Under the pieces are notes generated by a model, which made no database searches, was not told the origin of the DNA, and saw only the letters and a program-made list of their open reading frames with translations. From contig NZ_SNYI01000001.1 in the NCBI RefSeq assembly GCF_004362865.1, positions 558,001 to 622,000 on the forward strand: a stretch of DNA of 64,000 nt. Direction: 5' to 3'. The position numbers and the translations under genes were made by a program. Origin of the DNA: Zeaxanthinibacter enoshimensis (GTDB lineage Bacteria; Bacteroidota; Bacteroidia; Flavobacteriales; Flavobacteriaceae). Positions 35,655 through 45,237 of this stretch are shown piece after piece. Each line of letters starts with the position of its first letter. Position 1 is the stretch's first letter.

Positions 35655-36902
35655 TCAGGGGGATTTTTGCACAACGAATAAACCGGAATCAATATCGCCC
35701 AAAACCAACTTTCCACTCTCAAAATAAGGGTATACACTCCACAAACCGTTGAAAACCGTAGTGTTATTGGCAGGATAGGTGTCAAAGAAACCCACTTCAG
35801 ATACCTCCGTATTTTCTATCCCGGAAATATCCAGTACACGGAGACCCGCCGTATAATTGGCTAGAAAATACAGATCCCCCAGTACGTAACCGTTATGATC
35901 TATTGCAGTGCTTGGCCCGGTATAGGTCATATGTAATGAAGGTTGATCGAGGTCTGAAAAATCAAATACCAGGGTCCGGGAGTTGAACCCGAAATTAATT
36001 TCGTCCAGTTCATCGCCCAATATAAAGAACTTCTGATCCTCGGAAAACCACCCCTGGTGAGTATAAGCGATACTGGGATAGCCCAGAGTGGAAATGGTTA
36101 CAGGGCTGTCTTTATCGGTAACATCCGCGATCACTAACCGGTCCTCGTTAGCACCGATCAATATCTCCCGTCCCTGGTAATCGGGGTCTGGCCCGGTGTA
36201 GTTGACCACCTGCACATCGTGCATATACCCCTGCTCCCCGTAACCGCCGGCTGATACCGGGTTAAGTGGGTCAGAAATATTGACAAAATGAACCCCGCCG
36301 TTATATAGATCATTCCTGGCAGTTCCAACTGCATATACCATGGCATTGCCCGGGATGATCGCAATATTATGCGCGTTCCCGAATCCCGTGTATCGGGCAT
36401 CTGCCGTGAAATTTACAGGAGGGTTATCCACATTCCTTAACCTGTTGAGATCAAACACCTGGATTCCGTGGTTTTCTGCCTCGGATACGATAAATACATA
36501 ATTCTCATAGACCTTGAGATCCCTCCAGGTACTTGCCTCCGTAGCTGTCGGCAATTTCCCCAGGTAGACCAGCTGCTCTTCGTCCGTGATATCAACGAAG
36601 GCAGTTCCGTTATCCACACCCACCAGAGCGTATTCCCGTGCGGTCAGGGGGTCTGTCCATCCCCAGATATCGTTCCCTGCGATAGCCCCCATATCCTGCA
36701 GCGTAATCCTCCCGATAAGATCGTACCCATTGCAGGGATAGGTTCCAGCGAAACCGTCTTCACACGGAGTAAAAGTAATGGGATCTTCTGTCACCCCATT
36801 TCCATCCTCACCCGGATCGGGCACAGGATCAACCAATGGGTCCGATTTGGAACATGCCAGTATAAATAAAAATAGAAGTAGTAACCCGGTAGTATATTTC
36901 AT
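35655..36902 (-). CDS. Choice-of-anchor-B / LVIVD-repeat lipoprotein
   Basis: 415 residues from the Met at 36902, which begins a lipoprotein signal (KYTTGLLLLFLFILAC). Repeats of the LVIVD type are clear: GTAFVDITDEEQLVYLGKLP, GVHFVNISDPLNPV, DRLVIADVTDKDSPV, GLRVLDISGIEN, giving a beta-propeller. This matches the choice-of-anchor B family, found on the surface of many Bacteroidota and also in other bacteria. The role is unknown. It is the promoter-proximal gene of the lipoprotein pair and is divergent from thiL with 76 bp between. Confidence 0.88.
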   Translation of the reverse strand: MKYTTGLLLLFLFILACSKSDPLVDPVPDPGEDGNGVTEDPITFTPCEDGFAGTYPCNGYDLIGRITLQDMGAIAGNDIWGWTDPLTAREYALVGVDNGTAFVDITDEEQLVYLGKLPTATEASTWRDLKVYENYVFIVSEAENHGIQVFDLNRLRNVDNPPVNFTADARYTGFGNAHNIAIIPGNAMVYAVGTARNDLYNGGVHFVNISDPLNPVSAGGYGEQGYMHDVQVVNYTGPDPDYQGREILIGANEDRLVIADVTDKDSPVTISTLGYPSIAYTHQGWFSEDQKFFILGDELDEINFGFNSRTLVFDFSDLDQPSLHMTYTGPSTAIDHNGYVLGDLYFLANYTAGLRVLDISGIENTEVSEVGFFDTYPANNTTVFNGLWSVYPYFESGKLVLGDIDSGLFVVQKSP

Positions 36903-36966
36903 AGCAGGAATCCCAATTGGAACAGGGATTATCACAATAAAGATAAGATATATATGATATCCTCCT

Positions 36967-36974
36967 TATTTTTG
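36967..36974 (+). promoter_or_regulatory. -7 box almost touching the thiL start
   Basis: TATTTTTG fits TAnnTTTG but ends only 4 bp before the ATG, so a transcript would begin at or just inside the start codon (leaderless). No clear TTTG at -33. Confidence 0.4.
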
Positions 36975-36978
36975 CGGC

Positions 36979-38028
36979 ATGCTAGAAGACAAGAACAAAG
37001 AAAGAACGCCACTGGAATCAATGGGCGAATTTGGCCTTATCGATCACCTGACGAAAGGATTTAAGCCAGTACAGGAATCCACCGTAAAAGGAATCGGCGA
37101 CGACGCGGCAGTACTGGATTTCAAGGATCACAAAACGGTTGTAAGCACGGACCTGCTGGTTGAAGGTGTACATTTTAACCTCGCATACATGCCGCTAAAA
37201 CACCTCGGGTATAAGAGCATCATGGTCAATCTTTCGGATATCTACGCCATGAATGCCGAGGCTACACAGGTAACAGTTTCTATCGCGGTCTCTAACCGTT
37301 TCCCGCTGGAAGCGCTGGAAGAATTTTACGAGGGAGTTGCAATGGCAGCCAAAATTTACGGGGTAGACGTTGTAGGCGGTGATACCACCTCTTCTACCAA
37401 AGGTATGCTGATCAGCGTAACCGCTATCGGCAAGGCCAGGGAGGAAGATGTAGTATATCGCAGCGGTGCCAAGGAGCACGATCTTCTTGTGGTCACCGGG
37501 GATCTTGGGGGTGCCTACCTCGGGCTACAGGTGCTGGAACGGGAGAATGAAGTCTTTAAAGTAAACCCCAACCACCAGCCCGATCTTGAACCCTATAGCT
37601 ATATCGTGGAAAGGCAATTAAAACCTGAAGCACGGAAAGATATTATTGCTCTTTTAAAAGAACTGGAGGTAAAGCCTACGTCGATGATCGATGTCAGTGA
37701 TGGTCTCTCCTCGGAGATCCTTCATCTCTGTAAAGAAAGCGGAGTTGGTTGTCATCTATACGAAGATAAAATTCCACTGGATCCCATGGTGATTTCTACC
37801 TGCGAGGAATTTGGTTTAGACAGTACGCTGGTCGCGATGAGTGGGGGAGAGGACTATGAATTGTTATTCACTATAGATCAAAAAGAATTCCCGAAAATCA
37901 AGGGCAATCCTAACCTGACTGTCGTGGGGCATATGACGGCCGATAAGGAAGCTGCTTACTTGATCTCCAGGAATGATGCTCAGATTCCAATCACCGCTCA
38001 GGGATGGAACTCGTTTGCCAAAACATAA
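36979..38028 (+). CDS. thiL: Thiamine-monophosphate kinase
   Basis: Phosphorylates thiamine monophosphate to the active diphosphate. The 349-residue protein has the AIR-synthase-like fold signatures: GIGDDAAVL, VVSTDLLVEGVHF, MVNLSDIYAM, GGDTTSS, and IDVSDGLSSEILHLC near residue 238. No other thiamine genes lie nearby. It is divergent from the LVIVD lipoprotein and convergent with the miniprotein gene. Confidence 0.96.
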   Translation: MLEDKNKERTPLESMGEFGLIDHLTKGFKPVQESTVKGIGDDAAVLDFKDHKTVVSTDLLVEGVHFNLAYMPLKHLGYKSIMVNLSDIYAMNAEATQVTVSIAVSNRFPLEALEEFYEGVAMAAKIYGVDVVGGDTTSSTKGMLISVTAIGKAREEDVVYRSGAKEHDLLVVTGDLGGAYLGLQVLERENEVFKVNPNHQPDLEPYSYIVERQLKPEARKDIIALLKELEVKPTSMIDVSDGLSSEILHLCKESGVGCHLYEDKIPLDPMVISTCEEFGLDSTLVAMSGGEDYELLFTIDQKEFPKIKGNPNLTVVGHMTADKEAAYLISRNDAQIPITAQGWNSFAKT

Positions 38029-38040
38029 GCAGGACCGCTG

Positions 38041-38247
38041 TTAAGCGATCCGGTGTCTTTTCTGGTACAGGTTCTCTAAAGTTCTGTTGATATCCTGTAA
38101 TTCTGGTGTCAGTATGGACAGGTTGCCACTGACATCCGTGGTTACCTCTTTGTTACAATGAACGCATTTGTACTCTTTAATGTGGGAAGTTACCTTCTTG
38201 GATACCGTGTAGTGGTGCCCGAAGATGTTGCAGAATACTTTTTTCAT
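38041..38247 (-). CDS. 68-residue zinc-ribbon-like miniprotein
   Basis: A small basic protein with Cys6, His11/His12, Cys28 and Cys31 (FCNIFGHH ... YKCVHC), a spacing suitable for one zinc ion. A helical tail follows (LQDINRTLENLYQKRHR). I do not know the family name, but similar short proteins are common in Flavobacteriaceae. It is convergent with thiL (12-bp gap). The 261 bp upstream to brnQ hold no other gene. Confidence 0.7.
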   Translation of the reverse strand: MKKVFCNIFGHHYTVSKKVTSHIKEYKCVHCNKEVTTDVSGNLSILTPELQDINRTLENLYQKRHRIA

Positions 38248-38508
38248 AAGGAAGGTTTTTAGGTATGCAATGGAAGATTTGGGGACTGCCGATTACAATA
38301 GTTGTACATAAAAATTTTGTCGAATAAAATTAAGTTTTAGTCTTCTTATATTTTAACGAAGAGAATTGCAGGATTATTGAGTCAGTAGGCTGATTTTTAG
38401 ATTTTTTCGATGAACCGCATTTCAAAGGAAAGAAATTTGACCATCCGTGGGACCAGGCTACCCATTCTAATACTTCTTTTTTACTAACTTCCCCCCTTAT
38501 TTATTCTC

Positions 38509-39801
38509 ATGAGATTCACAAAGGAAACCTTTGTCACTGCATTTGCACTTTTCTCTTTGTTCTTTGGTGCGGGAAACCTTATCCTTCCTCCCCAGTTAGG
38601 ATTCTTATCCGGCCCTGATTGGTGGCTTGTTGCCCTCGGGTTCGCGCTTTCAGCAGTATGCATCCCTGTCCTGGGAATTCTTGCCCACGCTCGTATACAG
38701 GGTGGATTATTTGAATTTGCAAGCAAGGTATCACCCCTTTTCAGCCTGGTCTACTGCATCCTTATTTACGCTATTTCTGTGGCATTGCCCTCCCCGAGAA
38801 CTGCAGCGGTAACCCATGAAATGGCAATAGAGCCGTTGTTCAACAGCCCCCCTTTGCTTACCAGCCTCGTCTATTTTTCCCTGGTTTTTATTTTCGTGAT
38901 CAATCGTTCCAAATTATTAGACCTGATCGGAAAGTGGTTAACACCGGCGATCCTGGTCATCCTGGTCATGGTCATCGGGATAAGTCTGTATGATTTCCCA
39001 TTTCATTTTGGGGGCAACGGCTTCCAAAGTCCTTTTTCTCACGGGGTGCTGGAGGGCTACCAGACCTTTGATGCGATAGGGGCAGTAGTGGTGGGAGGTG
39101 TGATCATCGTATCGATCAACCTGCAGAAAAAAGAAAGGACCTACGAGCTTAAAAAACAGCTGATCGGAAGTTCCGGGTTTCTCGCCGGCCTTGCCCTGCT
39201 CAGTATCTATACCGGGCTTATACTCAGCGGGGCGCTTTTGCACGAATCCTTCCCGGCCGATATCAGCAGAACAGAACTACTGACAGGCATCAGCCGGTTA
39301 ACTTTAGGGAAGACTGCAAATGTATTCCTGAGCTTACTGGTAAGCCTGGCCTGTTTTACAACCGCGGTAGGGATAGTTACCGGGGCTTCTGATTTTGTGC
39401 GGTCCCGATTTCCGGGGCACCCCAGGTCTTACCTCTATACCGCGATCGCCGGAAGTTTACTTGGAATTATTGTTGGGCAACTGAATGTTGGTATCATCAT
39501 AGACCTGGCATTGCCGGCACTCATGTTTATCTACCCGGTAACCATAGTACTCATCCTGCTCAATGTTGCACCCGAACGGTACAGTTCGACCCTGGTCTTC
39601 AGGACGGTTATCATTACTACCATCCTTTTCAGCATCCCCGACTTTATCAACAGCCTGGGAATTAGTGAAATTTCTGAAAGGTCTGCGAGCTGGATCCCCC
39701 TGAGTGACTACAGCCTCGGGTGGGTCATACCCGCGCTCGTGGTTTTTATGGGAACTAACATGATTTATTCCCGCAAGGGTCGTAATCAGAGTGGGGGATA
39801 A
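38509..39801 (+). CDS. brnQ: Branched-chain amino acid carrier BrnQ
   Basis: A Na+-coupled importer of Leu, Ile and Val in the inner membrane. The 430 residues form about 12 hydrophobic helices. The N-terminal signature ALFSLFFGAGNLILPPQLG and the segment TFDAIGAVVVGGVIIVSIN are typical of the LIVCS family. It is monocistronic, with a bidirectional terminator downstream. Confidence 0.96.
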   Translation: MRFTKETFVTAFALFSLFFGAGNLILPPQLGFLSGPDWWLVALGFALSAVCIPVLGILAHARIQGGLFEFASKVSPLFSLVYCILIYAISVALPSPRTAAVTHEMAIEPLFNSPPLLTSLVYFSLVFIFVINRSKLLDLIGKWLTPAILVILVMVIGISLYDFPFHFGGNGFQSPFSHGVLEGYQTFDAIGAVVVGGVIIVSINLQKKERTYELKKQLIGSSGFLAGLALLSIYTGLILSGALLHESFPADISRTELLTGISRLTLGKTANVFLSLLVSLACFTTAVGIVTGASDFVRSRFPGHPRSYLYTAIAGSLLGIIVGQLNVGIIIDLALPALMFIYPVTIVLILLNVAPERYSSTLVFRTVIITTILFSIPDFINSLGISEISERSASWIPLSDYSLGWVIPALVVFMGTNMIYSRKGRNQSGG

Positions 39802-39915
39802 ATACCCCCCTCCCCTTGGTTACAAGACACCTGCATGTACTGCAGAAATCATGCAGAAAGCAGCTTGTAACCATTCCCGGCCAACTCTATACGGCTCATT
39901 TTTAAAAAGAAGAAA

Positions 39916-39944
39916 GAGCAGGTCCGTCATCGCCGGTCCTGCTC
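39916..39944. terminator. Bidirectional terminator between brnQ and pepP
   Basis: Hairpin GAGCAGG(T)CCG / CGG(T)CCTGCTC with a short loop; A/T-rich flanks on both sides. It separates two convergent genes. Confidence 0.75.
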
Positions 39945-39979
39945 CTTTATAAAAATGATTCTTCAAGATCAGGAAAACA

Positions 39980-41275
39980 CTAGTTCTTATTCATGATCTC
40001 TTCAATCTCTTCTGCCTCTATCGGAATATCCCTCATCAGGTTAAAGGGCTCACCTTTTTCCTGTACTACAACATCATCTTCAAGACGTATCCCGAATCCT
40101 TCCTCGGGGATGTAGATTCCAGGTTCAACAGTAAACACCATATTGGCATTCATAGGAGTTTTAAGGGGACCATAGTCATGGGTGTCTAACCCGATATGAT
40201 GGCTGGTACCATGCATGAAATACTTTTTATAGGCAGGCCAGTTCTTGTCTTCATTTTGTACATCTGCCTTATCGAGCAGCTTAAGCCCCAATAGCTCCGA
40301 TGTCATCAGTTTTCCTACTTCCTTGTGGTATTCTGCCCACAGGGTGCCGGGGACCAGTAATTTGGTGGCATCATTCTTTACCCTCAGAACCGCGTCGTAC
40401 ACCTCGCGCTGCCTTTTGGTGAACCTTCCATTGACTGGGAAGGTCCTGGACAGATCGCTGGCATAATTTGCATAAGAAGCCCCGACATCCATAAGGATCA
40501 GGTCGCCGTCCTGGCACTGGTTCTTATTCTCAACGTAATGAAGAACATTGGCGTTATTTCCTGAAGCGATGATAGGGGTATAGGCAAACCCACGGGACCT
40601 GTTAGACAGGAATTCGTGCATAAGTTCTGCCTCAATCTCGTACTCCCATACTCCCGGCTTAAGGAAATTCAGCACCCGCCGTATACCTTTTTCGGTAATA
40701 TTACACGCCTGCTGCATGATCTCCAGTTCTTCGGGCTCCTTCGTTCCGCGGATCTCCTGGAGAATAGGGTTACTTCTCGCCCAGGAATGAGCGGGGAAAT
40801 CTTCTTTCACTTTTGCAATAAAACGGTCTTCCCTGGTCTGGGTCTCGACAGACTGCCGGTAGTGTTCGTTGGTATTGAAATAGATCAGTTCTGCCTCTGT
40901 CATCAGGTCAAAGAAGACCTTATCAAATTCCTTTAACCAATATATTGTCTCAATACCGGACACTTCGGTCGCTTTTTCCTTGGTGAGTTTTTCTCCTTCC
41001 CACACGGCAATGTGATCATTGGTCTCCCTTACAAACAAGATCTCGCGGTGCTTCTCTTCTATGGCATCCGGGAATAACAAAAGCTTGGTCTCTTCCTGAT
41101 CTGCCCCGCTGAGGTAAAAGATATCTCGTTGTTGCTGGAAAGGCATAGTGCTGTCTGCCCCTATGGGATAAATGTCATTGGAGTTAAAGACAGCAAGGCT
41201 CTTGGGCCGCATACGGTCCATGAATTTTTTCCTATTCTTGATAAATAGGGAATTGGGTATCTGTGCGTATCTCAT
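39980..41275 (-). CDS. pepP: Xaa-Pro aminopeptidase P (M24B)
   Basis: Removes N-terminal residues from peptides with Pro at position 2. 431 residues from the Met at 41275 (MRYAQIPNSLF); a frame open 60 bases further is not credible. The N-terminal AMP_N domain is followed by the pita-bread domain with metal ligands in LILMDVGASYANYASDLSRT (two Asp), HGTSHHIGLDTHDYG (His), FTVEPGIYIPEEGFG (Glu) and IRLEDDVVV (Glu). It is probably cytoplasmic. The RimK-like gene lies 87 bp upstream of its start on the same strand. Confidence 0.95.
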   Translation of the reverse strand: MRYAQIPNSLFIKNRKKFMDRMRPKSLAVFNSNDIYPIGADSTMPFQQQRDIFYLSGADQEETKLLLFPDAIEEKHREILFVRETNDHIAVWEGEKLTKEKATEVSGIETIYWLKEFDKVFFDLMTEAELIYFNTNEHYRQSVETQTREDRFIAKVKEDFPAHSWARSNPILQEIRGTKEPEELEIMQQACNITEKGIRRVLNFLKPGVWEYEIEAELMHEFLSNRSRGFAYTPIIASGNNANVLHYVENKNQCQDGDLILMDVGASYANYASDLSRTFPVNGRFTKRQREVYDAVLRVKNDATKLLVPGTLWAEYHKEVGKLMTSELLGLKLLDKADVQNEDKNWPAYKKYFMHGTSHHIGLDTHDYGPLKTPMNANMVFTVEPGIYIPEEGFGIRLEDDVVVQEKGEPFNLMRDIPIEAEEIEEIMNKN

Positions 41276-41362
41276 GTACTTAAGTGGATTTTGCCAAAAA
41301 TAGCCATTCGGACTAAGTCCGCAAAACCAAAACAATGAATTGACTGAAAGCAGGACTGGTCC

Positions 41363-42256
41363 CTAAAAAGACCTTTTGATCTTTACATTCCTCTCCATGT
41401 AAGACACGATTTCCCCTGCAATATTCTTTCCTGTAGCCGCCTCTAATGCCTCCAGGCCAGGAGAAGCATTCACTTCTAAAAGTAAAGGACCATTATGGGA
41501 ACGGACCAGGTCTACCCCGGCGATTCCCAGGCCAAGATGCTTCACAGCCTTAACGGCCATGTGGATTTCCTGTGCTGTCGGGACAAGAGCTTCTGCAGAG
41601 CCTCCCCTGTGCATGTTAGAGCGGAAGTCTCCTGTTGCACTGCTGCGTTTCATACTGCCCACGACCTGTTGCCCGACCACGAACAACCGTAAGTCCTCTC
41701 CTCCTGACTCCTCGATGTATTTCTGCACCAAGATATCGCTGTCAAGATGGAGAAGCGTATCGACCACAGACCTGGCAGAACGGGTGCTCTCAGCAAGCAT
41801 AACCCCAAGCCCCTGTGTGCCTTCCTGCAGTTTGATGATGACCGGGGGGCCACCGAGCAGTTCTATTTGCTTTTCCAGGGTTGCAGGATTAACGGTAATA
41901 AGAGTGGGCACGACCGGGATCTTTTTCCGGGACAACAACTGCAGGGTTTTTACCTTGTTCCTGGCCCGGGTAATCCCGCGGGAGCTGGCAGAAGAAAAGA
42001 CCCCGTTTAATTCGAACTGCCTCACCACCATGGCACCATGAGCGGTCACTCTTGTTCCGATCCTGGGGATGATGGCATCAAAGGAATGGGTTATCTCTTC
42101 ATTATCCAGGTAGATCGCGGGTGCAGTACCGCCAAGCTGTACCGAGCACCGCATATGATCTATCAACTCTATGTAATGATCCCGGCGCTGCGCTTCTTCT
42201 GCGATGCGATGGGTGGAATACACGTTGAGACTGACCGATAATAGCCCTATATCCAT
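41363..42256 (-). CDS. rimK: RimK-family ATP-grasp ligase
   Basis: Ligates glutamate to a protein or small-molecule carboxylate; the E. coli enzyme modifies ribosomal protein S6. The 297-residue length is standard. The N-terminal RIGTRVTAHGAMVVRQFEL, the ATP-grasp loop PPVIIKLQEGTQGLGVMLAE, the grip segment DLRLFVVGQQVVGSMKR and the metal-binding GPLLLEVNASPGLEALE are all clear. Whether S6 is the target here is not shown by sequence. It is divergent from sdhC across 243 bp. Confidence 0.9.
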   Translation of the reverse strand: MDIGLLSVSLNVYSTHRIAEEAQRRDHYIELIDHMRCSVQLGGTAPAIYLDNEEITHSFDAIIPRIGTRVTAHGAMVVRQFELNGVFSSASSRGITRARNKVKTLQLLSRKKIPVVPTLITVNPATLEKQIELLGGPPVIIKLQEGTQGLGVMLAESTRSARSVVDTLLHLDSDILVQKYIEESGGEDLRLFVVGQQVVGSMKRSSATGDFRSNMHRGGSAEALVPTAQEIHMAVKAVKHLGLGIAGVDLVRSHNGPLLLEVNASPGLEALEAATGKNIAGEIVSYMERNVKIKRSF

Positions 42257-42369
42257 AAGAAATCCCGTCTGGGTTTGTCTCCCTAATATCCGATAAAAAA
42301 TTAGGTAAACCGTATATAGCCAGGCATTTCCGTATTCTGCGAGCTATTAAATAAGCGCCGTGTTTAGTT

Positions 42370-42401
42370 TTTGATAATTTTCCTTAAACATTATATCTTT
42401 G
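42370..42401 (+). promoter_or_regulatory. sdh promoter P1
   Basis: TTTG (42370-42373), exactly 20 bp, TATCTTTG (42394-42401): a full match to the Bacteroidota housekeeping promoter. Confidence 0.75.
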
Positions 42402-42449
42402 TCCCGCTATATTATACTGGTTCTAAATACGGGGCAAGAACCCCCAAAG

Positions 42450-42481
42450 TTTGTTAATAATAGGCCAGTGACGTATTTTTG
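42450..42481 (+). promoter_or_regulatory. sdh promoter P2
   Basis: TTTG (42450-42453), exactly 20 bp, TATTTTTG (42474-42481): a second full match 80 bp after P1, ending 18 bp before the sdhC ATG. A GGGG/CCCC hairpin lies between P1 and P2 at about 42431-42446. Confidence 0.78.
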
Positions 42482-42499
42482 TAAAAACTATCTAAACGA

Positions 42500-43168
42500 A
42501 TGAGTGCATTAATCTCCTCTTCCATTGCCAGAAAAGTGGTAATGGCACTTTCCGGTCTTTTTTTAGTCCTCTTCTTAGCACAGCACTTTACCATTAACCT
42601 GACTTCTGTAATTGCACCCGACACATTTAATGAATGGTCGCATTTTATGGGGTATAATCCATTGGTACAGTACCTGCTGCAACCCATCCTCATCGCGGGG
42701 ATCATTGTGCATTTTGTAATGGGTATAGCCCTGGAGATCCAGAATAACCGGGCCCGGAAGATCGGCTATGTAAAATATAACGGCAGTGCCAATGCACCAT
42801 GGACGTCAAGGAACATGATCATCACCGGTTTGGTGGTACTTGCCTTCCTGGGACTTCATATGTATGATTTCTGGGTGCATGAAATGGCCTATAAATATGT
42901 AGAAGCCAGCCCGGAAGACCCCACCCGTTACTATGCAGAGACCGTAGAGAAGTTTGAACCGATCTGGAGAACTGTGATCTATGTAATCGCCTTCATCCTG
43001 CTGGCAATGCACCTCTGGCATGGCTTTTCTTCTTCCTTCCAGTCTATGGGATGGAACAATAAGTACAGTGCCGGTCTTCAGACATTTACTAAGATATACG
43101 CAATAGCGATCCCAGCCGGGTTCATTTTCATTGCACTCTATCATCATTTTAACCCTATAACTCACTAA
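42500..43168 (+). CDS. sdhC: Succinate dehydrogenase cytochrome b subunit
   Basis: Membrane anchor of complex II. 222 residues with five hydrophobic helices and several membrane His that can bind haem ([47 protein letters not shown]). This is the single-subunit B type common in Bacteroidota, where no separate sdhD exists. It is the first gene of sdhCAB, 2 bp before sdhA. Confidence 0.96.
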   Translation: MSALISSSIARKVVMALSGLFLVLFLAQHFTINLTSVIAPDTFNEWSHFMGYNPLVQYLLQPILIAGIIVHFVMGIALEIQNNRARKIGYVKYNGSANAPWTSRNMIITGLVVLAFLGLHMYDFWVHEMAYKYVEASPEDPTRYYAETVEKFEPIWRTVIYVIAFILLAMHLWHGFSSSFQSMGWNNKYSAGLQTFTKIYAIAIPAGFIFIALYHHFNPITH

Positions 43169-43170
43169 GT

Positions 43171-45174
43171 ATGGGCATCCTGGATTCTAAAGTTCCATCA
43201 GGGCCACTGGCCGACAAATGGACCAAACATAAGAACGAAATCAACCTGGTAAACCCTGCCAACAAACGTAATATTGACATCATCGTGGTAGGTACCGGTC
43301 TGGCCGGCGGATCAGCCGCAGCTACCCTTGCAGAACTGGGTTACAATGTAAAGACCTTCTGCTACCAGGATTCACCAAGGCGAGCACACTCGATTGCCGC
43401 CCAGGGGGGAATCAATGCAGCAAAGAACTACCAGGGAGATGGTGACTCTAATTACAGGTTATTCTACGATACAATAAAAGGGGGGGATTACCGCTCCCGC
43501 GAAGGAAACGTATACCGCCTGGCGGAAGTTTCCTCTAATATCATCGACCAGTGCGTGGCACAAGGTGTTCCTTTTGCCCGGGAGTACGGTGGACTACTGG
43601 ACAACCGTTCCTTTGGAGGGGTTCTAGTATCCCGTACTTTCTACGCCAAAGGTCAGACCGGCCAGCAATTATTACTTGGCGCCTACTCCGCGATGAACCG
43701 CCAGATCAACCGCGGGAAAATCAAGGCTTATAACAGGCATGAAATGCTGGACCTCGTCCTTGTTGACGGGAAAGCAAGGGGAATTATTGCCCGTGACCTG
43801 GTAACCGGTGAAATTGAAAGACATTCGGCTCATGCCGTAGTATTAGCCAGCGGAGGATACGGAAACGTCTTCTTTCTCTCCACTAACGCCATGGGAAGTA
43901 ATGTAATGGCTGCATGGCGGGCGCACCGCAGGGGTGCCTTCTTTGCCAACCCATGTTTTACACAGATCCACCCAACCTGTATCCCGGTTTCCGGGGAACA
44001 CCAGTCCAAGCTTACCCTGATGTCAGAATCATTAAGGAACGATGGTCGTATTTGGGTGCCGGCTAAACTGGAGGATGCAAAGGCTATCCGCGAAGGGAAG
44101 TTAAAACCTACCCAGATCGCAGAAGAAGACAGGGATTATTACCTGGAACGCCGTTACCCGGCTTTCGGTAACCTGGTGCCAAGGGATGTTGCCTCGAGGG
44201 CAGCCAAAGAACGATGTGATGCCGGGTTCGGTGTCAATAAGACCGGTGAAGCGGTCTACCTTGATTTTTCTGCCGCCATCATGAGGTATGGAAAAGAAAA
44301 GGCGCTTACTTCCGGTATAAAAGACCCATCAGATGAGACCGTCAGGAAGCTCGGAGAAGAAGTGGTCGAGGCCAAGTACGGGAACCTTTTCCAGATGTAC
44401 GAGAAGATCGTGGACGAGAACCCATATAAAACACCTATGATGATCTACCCGGCAGTACACTATACCATGGGAGGTCTGTGGGTTGATTACAACCTGCAAA
44501 CCACTATCCCCGGCTGTTACGCCGCAGGGGAAGCCAATTTTAGTGACCACGGAGCGAACAGGCTTGGAGCTTCTGCCCTGATGCAGGGACTGGCGGATGG
44601 ATATTTCGTTTTACCATATACCATTGGGGATTATCTTTCTGATGATATCCGCACAGGACCTATCCCTACAGACAGTCCAGAATTTGATCATGCCGAAAAG
44701 GAAGTCAGGGAACGCATAGAAAAACTGATGTCGGGCAGTGGGAAACACTCCGTTGATTACTACCACAAGAAACTTGGCAAGATCATGTGGAATAAGTGTG
44801 GAATGGCCAGGAACGCCCAGGGGCTCCAGGAAGCGATCAATGAAATTTCCGAGCTGAGAAAAGATTTCTGGGAGAATGTAAAGGTACCAGGGGATATGAA
44901 TACCATGAACCAGGAGCTTGAGAAAGCCGGGCGGGTAGCAGATTTCCTTGAACTTGGAGAACTCTTTGCAAAAGACGCCCTTCACAGGAACGAATCCTGT
45001 GGCGGTCACTTCCGCGAAGAATACCAGACCCCTGAGGGTGAAGCCCTGCGGGATGACGAGAACTTCAAATATGTTGCTGCCTGGGAATACAAAGGAGAAC
45101 CCAAGGATGCAGAGCTGCACAAGGAAGAGCTTATCTATGAGAACATAGAGCTTAAGACCAGAAGTTATAAATAA
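43171..45174 (+). CDS. sdhA: Succinate dehydrogenase flavoprotein subunit
   Basis: The catalytic subunit that oxidises succinate to fumarate with covalently bound FAD. 667 residues of the long Bacteroidota/epsilon-type form. FAD-binding [20 protein letters not shown] lies near residue 35, the FAD-linking His is in [14 protein letters not shown] near residue 72, and [11 protein letters not shown] and the C-terminal [13 protein letters not shown] are present. sdhB follows after 63 bp that contain only a weak TCCCG/CGGGA hairpin. Confidence 0.97.
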   Translation: MGILDSKVPSGPLADKWTKHKNEINLVNPANKRNIDIIVVGTGLAGGSAAATLAELGYNVKTFCYQDSPRRAHSIAAQGGINAAKNYQGDGDSNYRLFYDTIKGGDYRSREGNVYRLAEVSSNIIDQCVAQGVPFAREYGGLLDNRSFGGVLVSRTFYAKGQTGQQLLLGAYSAMNRQINRGKIKAYNRHEMLDLVLVDGKARGIIARDLVTGEIERHSAHAVVLASGGYGNVFFLSTNAMGSNVMAAWRAHRRGAFFANPCFTQIHPTCIPVSGEHQSKLTLMSESLRNDGRIWVPAKLEDAKAIREGKLKPTQIAEEDRDYYLERRYPAFGNLVPRDVASRAAKERCDAGFGVNKTGEAVYLDFSAAIMRYGKEKALTSGIKDPSDETVRKLGEEVVEAKYGNLFQMYEKIVDENPYKTPMMIYPAVHYTMGGLWVDYNLQTTIPGCYAAGEANFSDHGANRLGASALMQGLADGYFVLPYTIGDYLSDDIRTGPIPTDSPEFDHAEKEVRERIEKLMSGSGKHSVDYYHKKLGKIMWNKCGMARNAQGLQEAINEISELRKDFWENVKVPGDMNTMNQELEKAGRVADFLELGELFAKDALHRNESCGGHFREEYQTPEGEALRDDENFKYVAAWEYKGEPKDAELHKEELIYENIELKTRSYK

Positions 45175-45237
45175 AAGATACCCGGTCCCGCAACAAATTC
45201 TCGGGATCGTAATAATAGCAGTACTAAAGAAAATAGT

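Noticed and set aside
42421-42430. Iron-box half-site TTCTAAATAC near sdhC
   Set aside because: Only one arm matches the araC-hemA palindrome, with no sign of the second; likely chance in AT-rich DNA.
45175-45237. Regulatory hairpin between sdhA and sdhB
   Set aside because: Only a 5-bp TCCCG/CGGGA stem without T-run or conserved motif; too weak to call.
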